Shown here in pieces: positions 17,955 to 27,271 of a stretch of DNA of 64,000 bases. Below the pieces are notes generated by a model, which was given only the letters and a program-made list of their open reading frames with translations, was not told the origin of the DNA and made no database searches. The number at the start of each line of letters is the position of its first letter. Positions within the stretch are counted from its first letter, which is position 1. A program made the translations under genes and the position numbers. Where the stretch lies: assembly GCA_964607445.1 (NCBI GenBank), contig CAZSKN010000002.1, positions 1-64,000 of the forward strand. The letters are read 5' to 3'. This DNA is from CALCKU01 sp964607445 (GTDB lineage: Bacteria; Pseudomonadota; Alphaproteobacteria; Caulobacterales; Maricaulaceae).

Positions 17955-19457
17955 ATGACCGTCCTGTTACCGCGCGATGAAAACGCGTCCCGTAACCTTG
18001 ACGCTCCGAAGGCGGCCCGTGCCGTTAAGGAGGGCAATGTTACCCTAGATAAAACCGCCAGCCGAGATATAGATACGCCTGTTATTATAACCGCCGATGA
18101 CGGCGATGTCTCGTCCTTGGCCAAGACGCCTAAAAAAGTCTTTATAAAGACCTATGGCTGTCAGATGAATGTCTATGACAGCGAACGTATGGCGGATGTA
18201 TTAGCGCCCATTGGTTATGCGCCGGTCGACACGCCTAATGCGGCAGATTTGGTCATACTCAATACGTGTCATATCCGCGAAAAAGCGGCCGAGAAAGTCT
18301 ATTCGGAGCTGGGCCGTATTCGCCAGATGAAAGAAAAGAATAAGCCGGATATGAAAGTAGCTGTTGCCGGATGTGTGGCGCAGGCCGAGAGATCAGAGAT
18401 CATGCGCCGCGCGCCCGTCGTCGATATGGTACTCGGTCCGCAAACCTATCACAAGCTGCCAGAAATGATTGCCAAGGTTGCGCGCAAAACCGGCGGTGTG
18501 TTGGAAACAGAATTTGATACGCTGGAAAAATTTGATGCCCTACCAGAGACGCGTCAGCCCAAAGGGTTTTCAAGTTTTCTGACAATACAGGAAGGATGTG
18601 ACAAATTTTGTACCTTCTGTGTTGTACCGTATACACGCGGCGCTGAGGTCTCGCGCCCTGTGTCTCAAATCGTCGCCGAAGCCCGCGGGCTTGCGGCCCA
18701 AGGCGTCCGTGAAATTACCCTTATCGGGCAGAATGTGGACGCCTATCATGCTCTGGGTCCCGATGGCACGCAATGGGGGTTAGGTGAGCTTATCCGGCAT
18801 ATAGCCTTGATTGGCGGGATTGACCGGTTGCGGTTCACGACGTCGCATCCGCGCGATATGGATGACGATTTGATCGCAACCCTCGGCGAGGAGGCTAAAT
18901 TAATGCCTTATTTGCACCTCCCGATACAAGCGGGATCCAATAAAGTGCTGCAGGCGATGAATCGGGGCCACACATATGATGATTATAAAACATTGATTGC
19001 CAAAATACGCGCTGCCCGACCGGATATTGCGCTTTCGGGTGATTTTATTGTGGGGTTTCCGGGCGAGACAGATGCTGATTTTGAACAGACTTTGCGCTGT
19101 GTCGAAGAGATCGGTTATGCAAGTTCGTTTTCATTTAAATATTCTATTCGTCCCGGGACGCCGGGGGCGTCTATGCCGCGCCAAGTCCCTGAGGACGTAA
19201 AAACCGAACGCCTTAAACGGCTCCAGGATCTACTCTACAGTCAACAATACGCCTTTAACCAATCGCTGATCGGGCGCACGCTGGACGTTCTGGTCGAAAA
19301 TGGAGGACGCGAGGACGGGCAACTCTTTGGCCGCGCGCCTTATCTTCAAGGCACGCATTTCAACGGGCCTGAAAGCCTCGTCGGCCAGATTGTTCCCGTT
19401 TTGATTACGGGAGCGGGACGTAATTCTTTGACAGGAGAGTGGGTGAATAATAAATGA
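17955..19457 (+). CDS. miaB: tRNA-2-methylthio-N6-dimethylallyladenosine synthase MiaB
   Basis: MiaB is a radical-SAM enzyme that adds the 2-methylthio group to i6A37 of tRNAs. The 500-residue protein has the N-terminal UPF0004 cluster cysteines (TYGCQMN with C69, NTCHIRE, VAGCVAQ). The radical-SAM motif CDKFCTFC follows (C215, C219, C222) and a C-terminal TRAM domain is present. About 60 residues precede the first motif, longer than usual, so translation may start further in. The last codon overlaps the phoH start (ATGA). Confidence 0.95.
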   Translation: MTVLLPRDENASRNLDAPKAARAVKEGNVTLDKTASRDIDTPVIITADDGDVSSLAKTPKKVFIKTYGCQMNVYDSERMADVLAPIGYAPVDTPNAADLVILNTCHIREKAAEKVYSELGRIRQMKEKNKPDMKVAVAGCVAQAERSEIMRRAPVVDMVLGPQTYHKLPEMIAKVARKTGGVLETEFDTLEKFDALPETRQPKGFSSFLTIQEGCDKFCTFCVVPYTRGAEVSRPVSQIVAEARGLAAQGVREITLIGQNVDAYHALGPDGTQWGLGELIRHIALIGGIDRLRFTTSHPRDMDDDLIATLGEEAKLMPYLHLPIQAGSNKVLQAMNRGHTYDDYKTLIAKIRAARPDIALSGDFIVGFPGETDADFEQTLRCVEEIGYASSFSFKYSIRPGTPGASMPRQVPEDVKTERLKRLQDLLYSQQYAFNQSLIGRTLDVLVENGGREDGQLFGRAPYLQGTHFNGPESLVGQIVPVLITGAGRNSLTGEWVNNK

Positions 19458-20446
19458 GTAAACAAACCGATATACTTGAATTTGATAATCCTGATCTTGT
19501 ACGCAAATTATGTGGGGCGGGTCATGCGCATTTGGCGCTTATAGAGGATGCATTGGATGTATATATCGAAGCGCCGGGGGCGAGCGTTCATGTCAATGGG
19601 GATGCTCCGTCGCGCGCTCGCGCTGGGGAGCTTATCCGGGAAATTTATCAACGCCTTGAGCGCGGCTGGCCGTGTGGGGCCGGAGATATTCGGGCTTTAA
19701 TCAAAGCCATGGGCAAAGGACAAGTCAAGGCGGCCGCAACGGATGCGATTATTCCGTTTCCGCGTCGTGCGCCGATTGTTCCCAAAACCCCTCGTCAGGA
19801 AACATTCATTCATGCCCTGCGGGACGAGACGATTATTTTTGGAGTCGGTCCTGCCGGGACCGGCAAGACCTTTTTGGCTACTGCTTATGGCGCCTCATTA
19901 TTGGCGCGTGGGGAGATTGCCAAATTTATTGCATGTCGCCCGGCCGTTGAAGCCGGAGAGCGTCTAGGGTTTTTGCCCGGCGATCTTAACGAAAAGGTTG
20001 ACCCTTATATGCAGCCTATATGGGACGCTTTGCATATGGTATTGGGGCGAGATGAGGTGGATCGTCGACGGGCCGCCGGTGATATCGAGGTCGCGCCTTT
20101 GGCGTTTATGCGGGGGCGGACATTATCAGATGCATTTGTCGTGATTGATGAGGCGCAAAATGCGACGATTCCACAAATGAAAATGGTACTTACACGCTTG
20201 GGTGAGCGGGCAAAATATGCCGTCACAGGTGATCCCACCCAATCCGATCTGCCAAAAGGTGTGACATCGGGTTTGGCCCATGCGCTTAAAATTCTCAAAA
20301 ATATTAAAGGCATTGGCTCGATAGAGTTTTTAGCTTCGGATGTTGTGCGCCATCCATTGGTAGGTAAAATTGTAAACGCCTATGAAAAGGATGCCAGACC
20401 CGCGCGCGTGAAATCTAAGACAGCCGATAAGGATGCTGCACTTTAA
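19454..20446 (+). CDS. PhoH-like ATPase (YbeZ)
   Basis: The 330-residue cytosolic protein has a PhoH P-loop domain. Walker A is GPAGTGKT (about 134-141) and Walker B with the following helix is VIDEAQN, with the ITGDxxQ-type segment TGDPTQSDLP downstream. An N-terminal KH-like region is also present. YbeZ works with the endoribonuclease YbeY in rRNA maturation and ribosome quality control. Here it overlaps miaB by four bases and precedes ybeY by three, the standard proteobacterial arrangement. Confidence 0.93.
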   Translation: MSKQTDILEFDNPDLVRKLCGAGHAHLALIEDALDVYIEAPGASVHVNGDAPSRARAGELIREIYQRLERGWPCGAGDIRALIKAMGKGQVKAAATDAIIPFPRRAPIVPKTPRQETFIHALRDETIIFGVGPAGTGKTFLATAYGASLLARGEIAKFIACRPAVEAGERLGFLPGDLNEKVDPYMQPIWDALHMVLGRDEVDRRRAAGDIEVAPLAFMRGRTLSDAFVVIDEAQNATIPQMKMVLTRLGERAKYAVTGDPTQSDLPKGVTSGLAHALKILKNIKGIGSIEFLASDVVRHPLVGKIVNAYEKDARPARVKSKTADKDAAL

Positions 20447-20449
20447 ACT

Positions 20450-21004
20450 ATGTTGCCACCGTCTCATTCGCTGCCTTTTGATATCGACATTGCCATATCT
20501 GAACCGAGATGGGCTGAAAGCCTATCGGATATCAAGGCGCTGTGTGATATTGCGCTCGGGGCGGTCTGGCCGTTACTGAACGACGGCAAAGCCGGAGAGT
20601 TGAGTGTGGCCTTGGTCAGTGATGCGGATATTCGCGAACTTAATCACCGTTACCGGCATAAAGATCGAGCGACGAATGTTTTGTCATTTCCGAGTATTGG
20701 ATTGGGGACAATAGAGGCAGGCCCAAGCGCGGATATGACTCCGCCAACTGTGTCGGCGCCTATACCGATATTGGGAGATATTGTTCTGGCCTTTGAGACA
20801 ATCTCGCGTGAGGCTGCCGGAAAATCTGTTTCGGTTCAAGATCACGTGAGTCATTTATTGATCCACGGGTTTTTGCATTTACAGGGTTATAGCCATGAGA
20901 CAGAGGATGAGGCACAGATTATGGAAGGTTTGGAGATTGCTGCGCTTAAGCGCTTAAGCATTGACAATCCGTATGAAATTCAGGAGCCTTTAGGTCATGC
21001 ATGA
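20450..21004 (+). CDS. ybeY: Endoribonuclease YbeY, rRNA maturation factor
   Basis: YbeY is a zinc-dependent single-strand endoribonuclease needed for 16S rRNA 3'-end maturation and 70S quality control. The 184-residue protein carries the H3xH5xH motif at His139, His143 and His149 (HGFLHLQGYSH) and the RATNVLSFP segment. It sits in the phoH-ybeY-corC cassette and overlaps corC by eight bases. Confidence 0.95.
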   Translation: MLPPSHSLPFDIDIAISEPRWAESLSDIKALCDIALGAVWPLLNDGKAGELSVALVSDADIRELNHRYRHKDRATNVLSFPSIGLGTIEAGPSADMTPPTVSAPIPILGDIVLAFETISREAAGKSVSVQDHVSHLLIHGFLHLQGYSHETEDEAQIMEGLEIAALKRLSIDNPYEIQEPLGHA

Positions 21005-21914
21005 TATTCCAGAAAAACCGACATGGCTGAAAAGAATGTTGGGCCGAAAAGGCTCGAACCGGCCGTCTGTTTCCGGAGCGGTTAGCGGGGCCGGACCTTT
21101 GGTCGAAGGTCAGAAAGACAATGCCCAGGCTCAGGAAAGTATGATGAGTGCGGCGGAAGAATTTCATCGTTTGCGCGTTGAAGATGTTATGGTGCCACGC
21201 GCTGACATTGTTGCGATTGAAAGTAATGCGAGTTTAACGGCGCTGTCACAGGCGTTCAAAGAGGCGGGGCATTCGCGCCTGCCGGTTTATAAAGAGACAT
21301 TGGATGATCCTTTGGGCATGGTGCATATAAAGGATTTACTGCCGTTTTTAATGTTTGATGCCAAAGGGCGAAGTGCCAAATCATATCCGTCAAAAAAAGT
21401 TATTTCGAATATACAGCGCCCGGTGATGTATGTACCGCCGTCAATGCTCGCCCAAGATTTGCTGCGACGTATGCAGGCCCACCGTTTGCATATGGCCATT
21501 GTTGTGGATGAATATGGCGGGACGGACGGCATTGTGACGTTGGAAGATCTGGTCGAGCCCATTGTCGGGGATATTGAAGACGAACATGACGATGTTGAAC
21601 CCGAAGTCTCTAAAGTAACGGACAAGCGCGGTGAAGCTGTCTGGGAAGCGGATGCCCGAATCACGATTGACGACTTTGAAAAAGCTTTGGGGCGGGATTT
21701 CGCGACACCTGACGAGGAAGAGGACGTCGATACTCTGGGCGGGCTTATCTTTACATTGGCGGGGCGTGTACCGGAACGCGGAGAAGTTATTCGTCACCCT
21801 GACGGTATTGAATTTGAAGTTCTGGATGCCGATCCGCGTCGGGTTAAACGCCTGCGCATTCAACGGGCCTCCCGTGAACGTCCTGCGCCCGCAACCGGTA
21901 AGCCTTCGGGTTGA
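20997..21914 (+). CDS. CorC/HlyC-family CBS-domain protein
   Basis: The 305-residue soluble protein has a pair of CBS domains (about 60-190; VEDVMVPRADIVAI and the HMAIVVDEYGGTDGIVTLEDL segments). A C-terminal CorC_HlyC domain (about 205-290) contains LGGLIF and GRVP. Family members are linked to Mg2+/Co2+ efflux and, in the ybeY-lnt neighbourhood, to envelope homeostasis; the precise role is unsettled. No transmembrane DUF21 domain is present. The start overlaps ybeY and the stop overlaps the TTG of lnt. Confidence 0.92.
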   Translation: MHDIPEKPTWLKRMLGRKGSNRPSVSGAVSGAGPLVEGQKDNAQAQESMMSAAEEFHRLRVEDVMVPRADIVAIESNASLTALSQAFKEAGHSRLPVYKETLDDPLGMVHIKDLLPFLMFDAKGRSAKSYPSKKVISNIQRPVMYVPPSMLAQDLLRRMQAHRLHMAIVVDEYGGTDGIVTLEDLVEPIVGDIEDEHDDVEPEVSKVTDKRGEAVWEADARITIDDFEKALGRDFATPDEEEDVDTLGGLIFTLAGRVPERGEVIRHPDGIEFEVLDADPRRVKRLRIQRASRERPAPATGKPSG

Positions 21915-23665
21915 CCCAAAGGGTGGTATCCACGTCTGACAACATGGGTTTACGCGCGGTGTCCGTTTTGCACGCAGTCTTGTATTTAAGGGGCTGGAAA
22001 GGCCGTATATTCGACATAGCTTTGGGAGCGTTAGCCGTATTGGGCCAAGCTCCGTTTCATATTTGGCCTGCGACCATTTTTGCGCTTTGTGTGCTGAAAT
22101 TACGATTGGATTTTGCGAGATTTCCAAGCGCTCAAACTGCGTCCGGCCCAAATGGGCCTTATGTTCAAAGCATACAGACCCGTCGGCGTGGATTTTATAT
22201 TGCCGGGCGTTTCGGATTTGGATATTTTCTGTTCGGCCTGTTCTGGATAGGCTCTGCCTTTATTGCGCGGGGCCCGGCGTTTATTCCCTTGATGCCGCCT
22301 ATGATTTTAGGCTTGGCTTTGCTTTTGGCCTTGTTCTGGGCGATTTCGGGTCGGCTCTATGTGGGTTTAACTGTCTCCAAACCCGTCTCTATTGCGGCTT
22401 TTACCGCCCTTTTTACGCTAGCTGAATTGGCCCGTGGCCATATTTTATCAGGATTGCCATGGAATCTGACAGGATATATTTTCCCAGCAGGCGGGGCGTT
22501 TTCACAAATTGCGGCGTTTACAGGTATATATGGATTGACCTGTCTCACCTTTCTTATCAGTGCCGGGTTTAGCACAGTTTTATCTGTGCCTTCCAAGCAG
22601 GCATGGTCGCATAAGGCTTTATGGGCTTGGCCTTTTTTATCTCTTCTGATTTTAGCAAGCCTTTTTGGGTTTGGGCATATGCGATTGTCAAATGCCGAAA
22701 TCGACTATGTCGAGGACGTGACCTTGCGCATTGCCCAAGTACCATTTGATCAGGCCGATCAATTAGACCCGCGTAAATCGGTCGAGATCGTCAATCAATT
22801 TATAGATGTCTCTCTGGCGCCGGGCCTGGAGACAGTTACCCATATTGTTTGGCCAGAAGGGGCGGTAACGGGTTTGGTTCTGGAGAATCAGTCACTTATG
22901 TCTGTTTTCGGACAGGCCTTAGCCGAACGGACGTCACCCGCCCCCGTTTGGTTGTTGCAGACATTGCGACATGAACAAAAGCCCCAGAGTCGAGGGGTGC
23001 CCGTCGACGCTTATTATAATGCCGATGCCTATTATAATAGTGCAGCGGCTGTAGTTTTTGACAGGACGGGGACGGCCAGTCTTGCCGGCATTAATGATAA
23101 ATCCAAACTTGTTCCCTTCGGGGAATTTATCCCGGGCGGGTTATGGGTAAGGCGGTTAGGTTTTAAAACTCTGTCGACGGCGTTGGCATCACTAACGCCG
23201 GCCAAGACGAAATTACATTCAGATTTTCCGGGATTGCCAAGGGTGAGCCCGCAGATTTGTTATGAAATCATATTCCCGGGATTGACGCCGCGTCATGACC
23301 CCGATCCGGCACTGTGGATACTCAATCAGTCAAATGATGCCTGGTATGGGCGATCAACGGGGCCGCATCAACATTTCAACCAAGCCCGTTACCGGGCGCT
23401 CGAAGAAGGTATGCCAATCATCAGAGCCGCATCAAACGGCATATCCGGTGTGGTTGACCCTTATGGGCGCGTCTTGGAACGTGCGGGAATGCAGGAAAAA
23501 GTCGCCTTAGACGTGAGTTTGCCAAAATCAATACCTCAAAAGGGTGAAATTAGACCGATTACATTTTATCTTCTCTTGATAAATTTATTGATAAGCATAG
23601 TATGCGTCATCATTGAGAACGGATATTCGAAAAATATTCGTGATAAAAATCAGTTCAGTAAATAG
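21911..23665 (+). CDS. lnt: Apolipoprotein N-acyltransferase Lnt
   Basis: Lnt adds the third acyl chain to lipoproteins in the inner membrane. About eight N-terminal hydrophobic helices precede a periplasmic nitrilase-like domain with the Glu-Lys-Cys triad: Glu315 in WPEGAV, Lys397 in NDKSKLVPFGE and Cys450 in PQICYE. One C-terminal helix closes the protein. The 584-residue frame begins at a TTG overlapping the corC stop (TTGA); an ATG at 21944 would shorten it by 11 residues. Several lipoproteins encoded in this window are expected substrates. Confidence 0.94.
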   Translation: MTQRVVSTSDNMGLRAVSVLHAVLYLRGWKGRIFDIALGALAVLGQAPFHIWPATIFALCVLKLRLDFARFPSAQTASGPNGPYVQSIQTRRRGFYIAGRFGFGYFLFGLFWIGSAFIARGPAFIPLMPPMILGLALLLALFWAISGRLYVGLTVSKPVSIAAFTALFTLAELARGHILSGLPWNLTGYIFPAGGAFSQIAAFTGIYGLTCLTFLISAGFSTVLSVPSKQAWSHKALWAWPFLSLLILASLFGFGHMRLSNAEIDYVEDVTLRIAQVPFDQADQLDPRKSVEIVNQFIDVSLAPGLETVTHIVWPEGAVTGLVLENQSLMSVFGQALAERTSPAPVWLLQTLRHEQKPQSRGVPVDAYYNADAYYNSAAAVVFDRTGTASLAGINDKSKLVPFGEFIPGGLWVRRLGFKTLSTALASLTPAKTKLHSDFPGLPRVSPQICYEIIFPGLTPRHDPDPALWILNQSNDAWYGRSTGPHQHFNQARYRALEEGMPIIRAASNGISGVVDPYGRVLERAGMQEKVALDVSLPKSIPQKGEIRPITFYLLLINLLISIVCVIIENGYSKNIRDKNQFSK

Positions 23666-23707
23666 GTGGGGGCACCTTAACACCGAACACTACTGAGGGA
23701 TGGATAA

Positions 23708-24133
23708 ATGAATTCCAAACATGCGCCGCGGTCACCGAACCCGGTAGACATACACGTGGGAACACGGGTGCGCTTACGTCGACAAATATTAAAAATGAGC
23801 CAGGAGAAATTAGGGGACAGTCTCGGGGTTACATTCCAACAGGTGCAAAAATATGAACGAGGATCAAATCGGGTTGGCGCGAGCCGACTTTGGAAAATGT
23901 CACAAGTGCTAGAAGTACCTGTCGCATTTTTCTTTGAAGGTCTCGGAGATATGATGCCGAATATGGATTTTGCCGAAAATGATCAAATGCCGATTGTTTA
24001 CGACTTTATAAACAGTACAGACGGGGTGGCCTTGGCAACGGCCGTTTCGAAAATCAAAAATAAAGCTGTAAGGCGCCAAATACTCGAACTTGCTCGGTCA
24101 TTGGCTCATGGTGATGAGTCTTCAGACGCCTAA
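23708..24133 (+). CDS. XRE-family helix-turn-helix regulator of the lnt-trmB neighbourhood
   Basis: This 141-residue protein has a Cro/CI-type HTH at about residues 15-70 (VGTRVRLRRQILKMSQEKLG, then VTFQQVQKYERGSNRVGAS). An acidic middle and a short C-terminal helical segment follow. A regulator of this exact type sits between lnt and metK in many alphaproteobacteria; its target is not well established. Here it is followed directly by trmB, 40 bases away, with metK absent. Confidence 0.9.
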   Translation: MNSKHAPRSPNPVDIHVGTRVRLRRQILKMSQEKLGDSLGVTFQQVQKYERGSNRVGASRLWKMSQVLEVPVAFFFEGLGDMMPNMDFAENDQMPIVYDFINSTDGVALATAVSKIKNKAVRRQILELARSLAHGDESSDA

Positions 24134-24173
24134 TCTGTCTTTACAGAATGTTTCAAGCGCGTATTGACAGCCT

Positions 24174-24848
24174 GTGACATATGTAATTCCAAATTCTCAA
24201 CGCCTATATGGGCGGGCTAAGGGTCGACCTTTAAGCCCGTCTCAACAGGCGTTAATGGATGATGTCTATCCCGAAATCGCGATTGGACAAAACCCGCTTG
24301 ATGGTTTGGACGCCTATGAAAACTACTGGTTTGAGATTGGGTTTGGCGGGGCCGAGCATTTGCTTTGGCAAGCGCAACACAACCCGAATATTGCTGTTTT
24401 GGGGGCCGAACCCTATTTAAATGGCGTGGCAAAGGCTGTCATGGGGGTTAAATCTCACGCCCTGTGTAATGTGTTTTTGCATCATGGTGATGCGCGACAT
24501 GTTTTGGCACGCCTGCCGGATGCTGTATTGGACTGTGTTTTTGTTTTATTTCCAGACCCATGGCCAAAGGCGCGTCATAAAAAGCGCCGGATTATCTCGG
24601 AGGATTTTCTCCACGAGCTCTACCGCGTGATAAAACCGGGCGGGCGCTTCCGCTTTGCCAGCGATATTACCGATTATGTCGATTGGACATTAACGCGTGT
24701 CTACCGGCATGGTGGATTTAGCTGGCCTGTCACACAAATGGCAGACTGGCGACAGCGTCCTGAGGATTGGCCGTCAACACGCTATCTGGAAAAAGCCTTG
24801 CGCGAAGGCCGGGCGGGGCATTTTTTTGAATTCAAACGGCAAGGGTAA
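24174..24848 (+). CDS. trmB: tRNA (guanine-N7-)-methyltransferase TrmB
   Basis: TrmB makes m7G46 in the tRNA variable loop. The 224-residue protein has a Rossmann SAM-binding core with EIGFGGAEHL (about 51-60). The signature LFPDPWPKARHKKRRI follows, and the C-terminal TRYLEKALREG-type segment closes the fold. Translation starts at a GTG. The gene is 170 bases before rimP, and the intergenic region carries two hairpins with a T run. Confidence 0.95.
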   Translation: MTYVIPNSQRLYGRAKGRPLSPSQQALMDDVYPEIAIGQNPLDGLDAYENYWFEIGFGGAEHLLWQAQHNPNIAVLGAEPYLNGVAKAVMGVKSHALCNVFLHHGDARHVLARLPDAVLDCVFVLFPDPWPKARHKKRRIISEDFLHELYRVIKPGGRFRFASDITDYVDWTLTRVYRHGGFSWPVTQMADWRQRPEDWPSTRYLEKALREGRAGHFFEFKRQG

Positions 24849-24937
24849 TCACGGGATAGGATAGAGATTTAACAACGCTATCAAAACTGCTTGCATAAAA
24901 ACAATTATACCCCTATATCCCCCTTAACACATCGCCT

Positions 24938-24985
24938 CCGGCACAGGATGCTGGCAGAGCGGCCCTCAGAGAGGGTCGTTTTTTT
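24938..24985 (+). terminator. Double hairpin with T run: terminator or attenuator before rimP-nusA
   Basis: Hairpin one pairs CCGGCA (24938-24943) with TGCTGG (24949-24954). Hairpin two pairs 24960-24967 with 24971-24978 (8 bp, AGA loop) and is followed by seven Ts ending at 24985. It lies 33 bases before rimP. It could simply end the trmB transcript, or act as a regulated leader terminator of the rimP-nusA-infB operon, whose NusA product modulates termination. Confidence 0.75.
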
Positions 24986-25017
24986 ATTGCCAGATAAATG
25001 GCCGTATTAGGAAGTTT

Positions 25018-25560
25018 ATGAAAACAAAGACGGAAATAGACAACCGGATTTTAGCCATTGCAGACCCAGTCGCCATCGATATGGGGTACCATATTGTGCG
25101 TGTGCGCGTTATGGCGAATAAGCGGTCTGTGGTTCAGATTATGGCTGAACGTTTGTCTGATGGACTCATGGGCGTCGAGGATTGCGCCGCCTTGTCTCGG
25201 GCTTTATCGTCGACGTTTGAAGTTGAAGACCCTCTAAGGGAGGCCTATGTTTTGGAAGTATCCTCACCGGGTCTAGAGCGTCCTTTGACGGATTTAAAAG
25301 ATTTCGAGACCTATCAGGGTTATCTTGCGCGTATAGAGCTTGACCGCCTTGTTGAAGGGCGCAAGCGATTTCGCGGTGTGCTTGCGGGTGTGACGGAACA
25401 AGACATAGATATAAATCTGGACGGTGAAAGCGAAACCGCGCAAATTCCATTTGATTGGATTTCGGACGCCAAGCTTTTAATTACAGATGCGTTGATAACT
25501 GCAGGTCAAAAAACCAAATTAGCTATGGCCGAGGCCATGCCTGACGACAACCGGAATTAG
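25018..25560 (+). CDS. rimP: Ribosome maturation factor RimP
   Basis: RimP assists 30S assembly. The 180-residue protein has the family's N-terminal alpha/beta domain with LEVSSPGLERPL (about 80-91) and a C-terminal SH3-like domain. It heads the classic rimP-nusA-ylxR-infB-rbfA operon and precedes nusA by 14 bases. Confidence 0.93.
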   Translation: MKTKTEIDNRILAIADPVAIDMGYHIVRVRVMANKRSVVQIMAERLSDGLMGVEDCAALSRALSSTFEVEDPLREAYVLEVSSPGLERPLTDLKDFETYQGYLARIELDRLVEGRKRFRGVLAGVTEQDIDINLDGESETAQIPFDWISDAKLLITDALITAGQKTKLAMAEAMPDDNRN

Positions 25561-25574
25561 GATGGGAGAAAATT

Positions 25575-27269
25575 ATGTCCACTGCCGGAATTAGTGCCAA
25601 TAAATTGGAATTGTTACAGATCGCCAATGCGGTCGCACAAGAAAAATCTATTGATAAATCCATTGTATTGGAAGCTATCGAAGAGGCGATCCAAAAAGCG
25701 GCGCGTTTGAGATATGGTTCGGAGCAAGATATCCGGGCCAAGCTGAACCCGGTTACGGGCGAAATGGATCTTAAACGGGTAATCACTGTGGTCGCCGAAG
25801 TCGAAAACGAAATTACAGAAGTAGATTTGGTGTCTGCACAATTGGATAATCCTGATGTTGTCATCGGCCATGAATTTGTAACGGAATTGCCGCCGATTGA
25901 ATTTGGCCGTGTACAAAGCCAAATGGCGAAACAGGTGATTATGCAAAAAGTACGTGATGCTGAACGCGCGCGTCAATATGCCGAGTTTAAAGATCGTGTC
26001 GGTGAGATCATTAACGGTATCGTCAAGCGTGTTGAATATGGGCATATCATTGTAGACCTGGGCCGGGCTGAGGGCGTTATTCGCCGGGAACAGGCTTTGC
26101 CGCGAGAAAATGTGAAAAATGGCGACCGTATCCGTGCCTATATTATGGATGTACGGGAAGAATTAAGAGGCTCGCAAATCTTCCTCTCACGCGCGCATGA
26201 ACAATTTATGGCACAGCTTTTTGCGCAAGAAGTGCCCGAGGTGTATGATGGAGTCATTCAGATTGTCTCTGTCGCCCGTGACCCGGGCAGCCGGGCCAAA
26301 ATCGCTGTATATTCAAATGACGGATCTATTGATCCGGTAGGGGCGTGTGTCGGTATGCGGGGATCGCGCGTACAGGCCGTTGTAAATGAATTACAAGGCG
26401 AGCGCATTGATATAATTCCGTGGAATGATGATGCCGCGACATTCATCGTCAATGCTTTGCAACCCGCAGAAGTGACCAAGGTTGTTATTGATGAGGATGA
26501 TAACCGTATCGAGGTTGTCGTCCCGGATGAGCAATTGTCTTTAGCGATTGGACGTCGCGGTCAGAATGTGCGTTTGGCGTCTAAATTATCAGGCTGGGCC
26601 ATTGATATCTTAACGGAAGAACAAGAATCAGAGCGACGTCAGAAGGAATTCCAGGAACGTTCAGAACTGTTCATGACAGGTTTGGATGTTGATGAAATGA
26701 TAGCCCAATTATTGGTCTCGGAAGGGTTTGAGACCATGGAAGAAGTTGGCTATGTCGCTTTAGAAGAACTTGTGGCCATTGAAGGGTTTGATCAGGATAC
26801 GGCCGTTGAGTTGCAAACACGGGCGCGGGAATATCTTGAGAAAGTTGCCGCAGAACAAGACGCGGCTCGTAAGGCTGCGGGTGTTGTGGATGAGGTTCTG
26901 GAGATTGAAGGTGTGACACTGCCAATGACAGTAGCCTTTGGTAAGCACGAGGTCAAAACCGTTGAGGATGTGGCTGGCCTGATCCCGGACGACCTGCGTG
27001 GCTATACAGAAATGAAAGACGGTGAAAAGGTTCGTGAACCGGGTATTCTTGACGGGTTTGGCTTGTCAGAAACTGCGGCGACAGACCTGATTATGCAAGC
27101 GCGTGTCAAAGCGGGATGGATTGAAGCTTCAGATTTATTACCAGAGGTCGAGCGTGACAGTGATGGCAATCCTATTGAGGCAGATGCCCCTGTTGAGACC
27201 GTAACCGATGTTCCGGTTGAAGCCAGTGCCGAGAGTGTATTTGGAACACGTGAAAGTACAGGAGCCTGA
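25575..27269 (+). CDS. nusA: Transcription termination/antitermination factor NusA
   Basis: NusA binds RNA polymerase and controls pausing, termination and antitermination. The 564-residue protein has the N-terminal RNAP-binding domain (1-125), an S1 domain (about 140-205, GEIINGIVKRVEYGHIIVDL) and two KH domains (about 210-345, with GMRGSRVQAV and AIGRRGQNVRLA). C-terminal helix-hairpin-helix acidic repeats and an acidic tail follow. Two bases separate its stop from the TTG of the ylxR-like gene. Confidence 0.96.
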   Translation: MSTAGISANKLELLQIANAVAQEKSIDKSIVLEAIEEAIQKAARLRYGSEQDIRAKLNPVTGEMDLKRVITVVAEVENEITEVDLVSAQLDNPDVVIGHEFVTELPPIEFGRVQSQMAKQVIMQKVRDAERARQYAEFKDRVGEIINGIVKRVEYGHIIVDLGRAEGVIRREQALPRENVKNGDRIRAYIMDVREELRGSQIFLSRAHEQFMAQLFAQEVPEVYDGVIQIVSVARDPGSRAKIAVYSNDGSIDPVGACVGMRGSRVQAVVNELQGERIDIIPWNDDAATFIVNALQPAEVTKVVIDEDDNRIEVVVPDEQLSLAIGRRGQNVRLASKLSGWAIDILTEEQESERRQKEFQERSELFMTGLDVDEMIAQLLVSEGFETMEEVGYVALEELVAIEGFDQDTAVELQTRAREYLEKVAAEQDAARKAAGVVDEVLEIEGVTLPMTVAFGKHEVKTVEDVAGLIPDDLRGYTEMKDGEKVREPGILDGFGLSETAATDLIMQARVKAGWIEASDLLPEVERDSDGNPIEADAPVETVTDVPVEASAESVFGTRESTGA

Positions 27270-27271
27270 TC

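Noticed and set aside
23666..23700. AGGTG/CACCT hairpin between lnt and the HTH gene, as a terminator or SAM riboswitch
   Set aside because: It has five pairs with no T run, and the gap is too short to hold a SAM-type aptamer.
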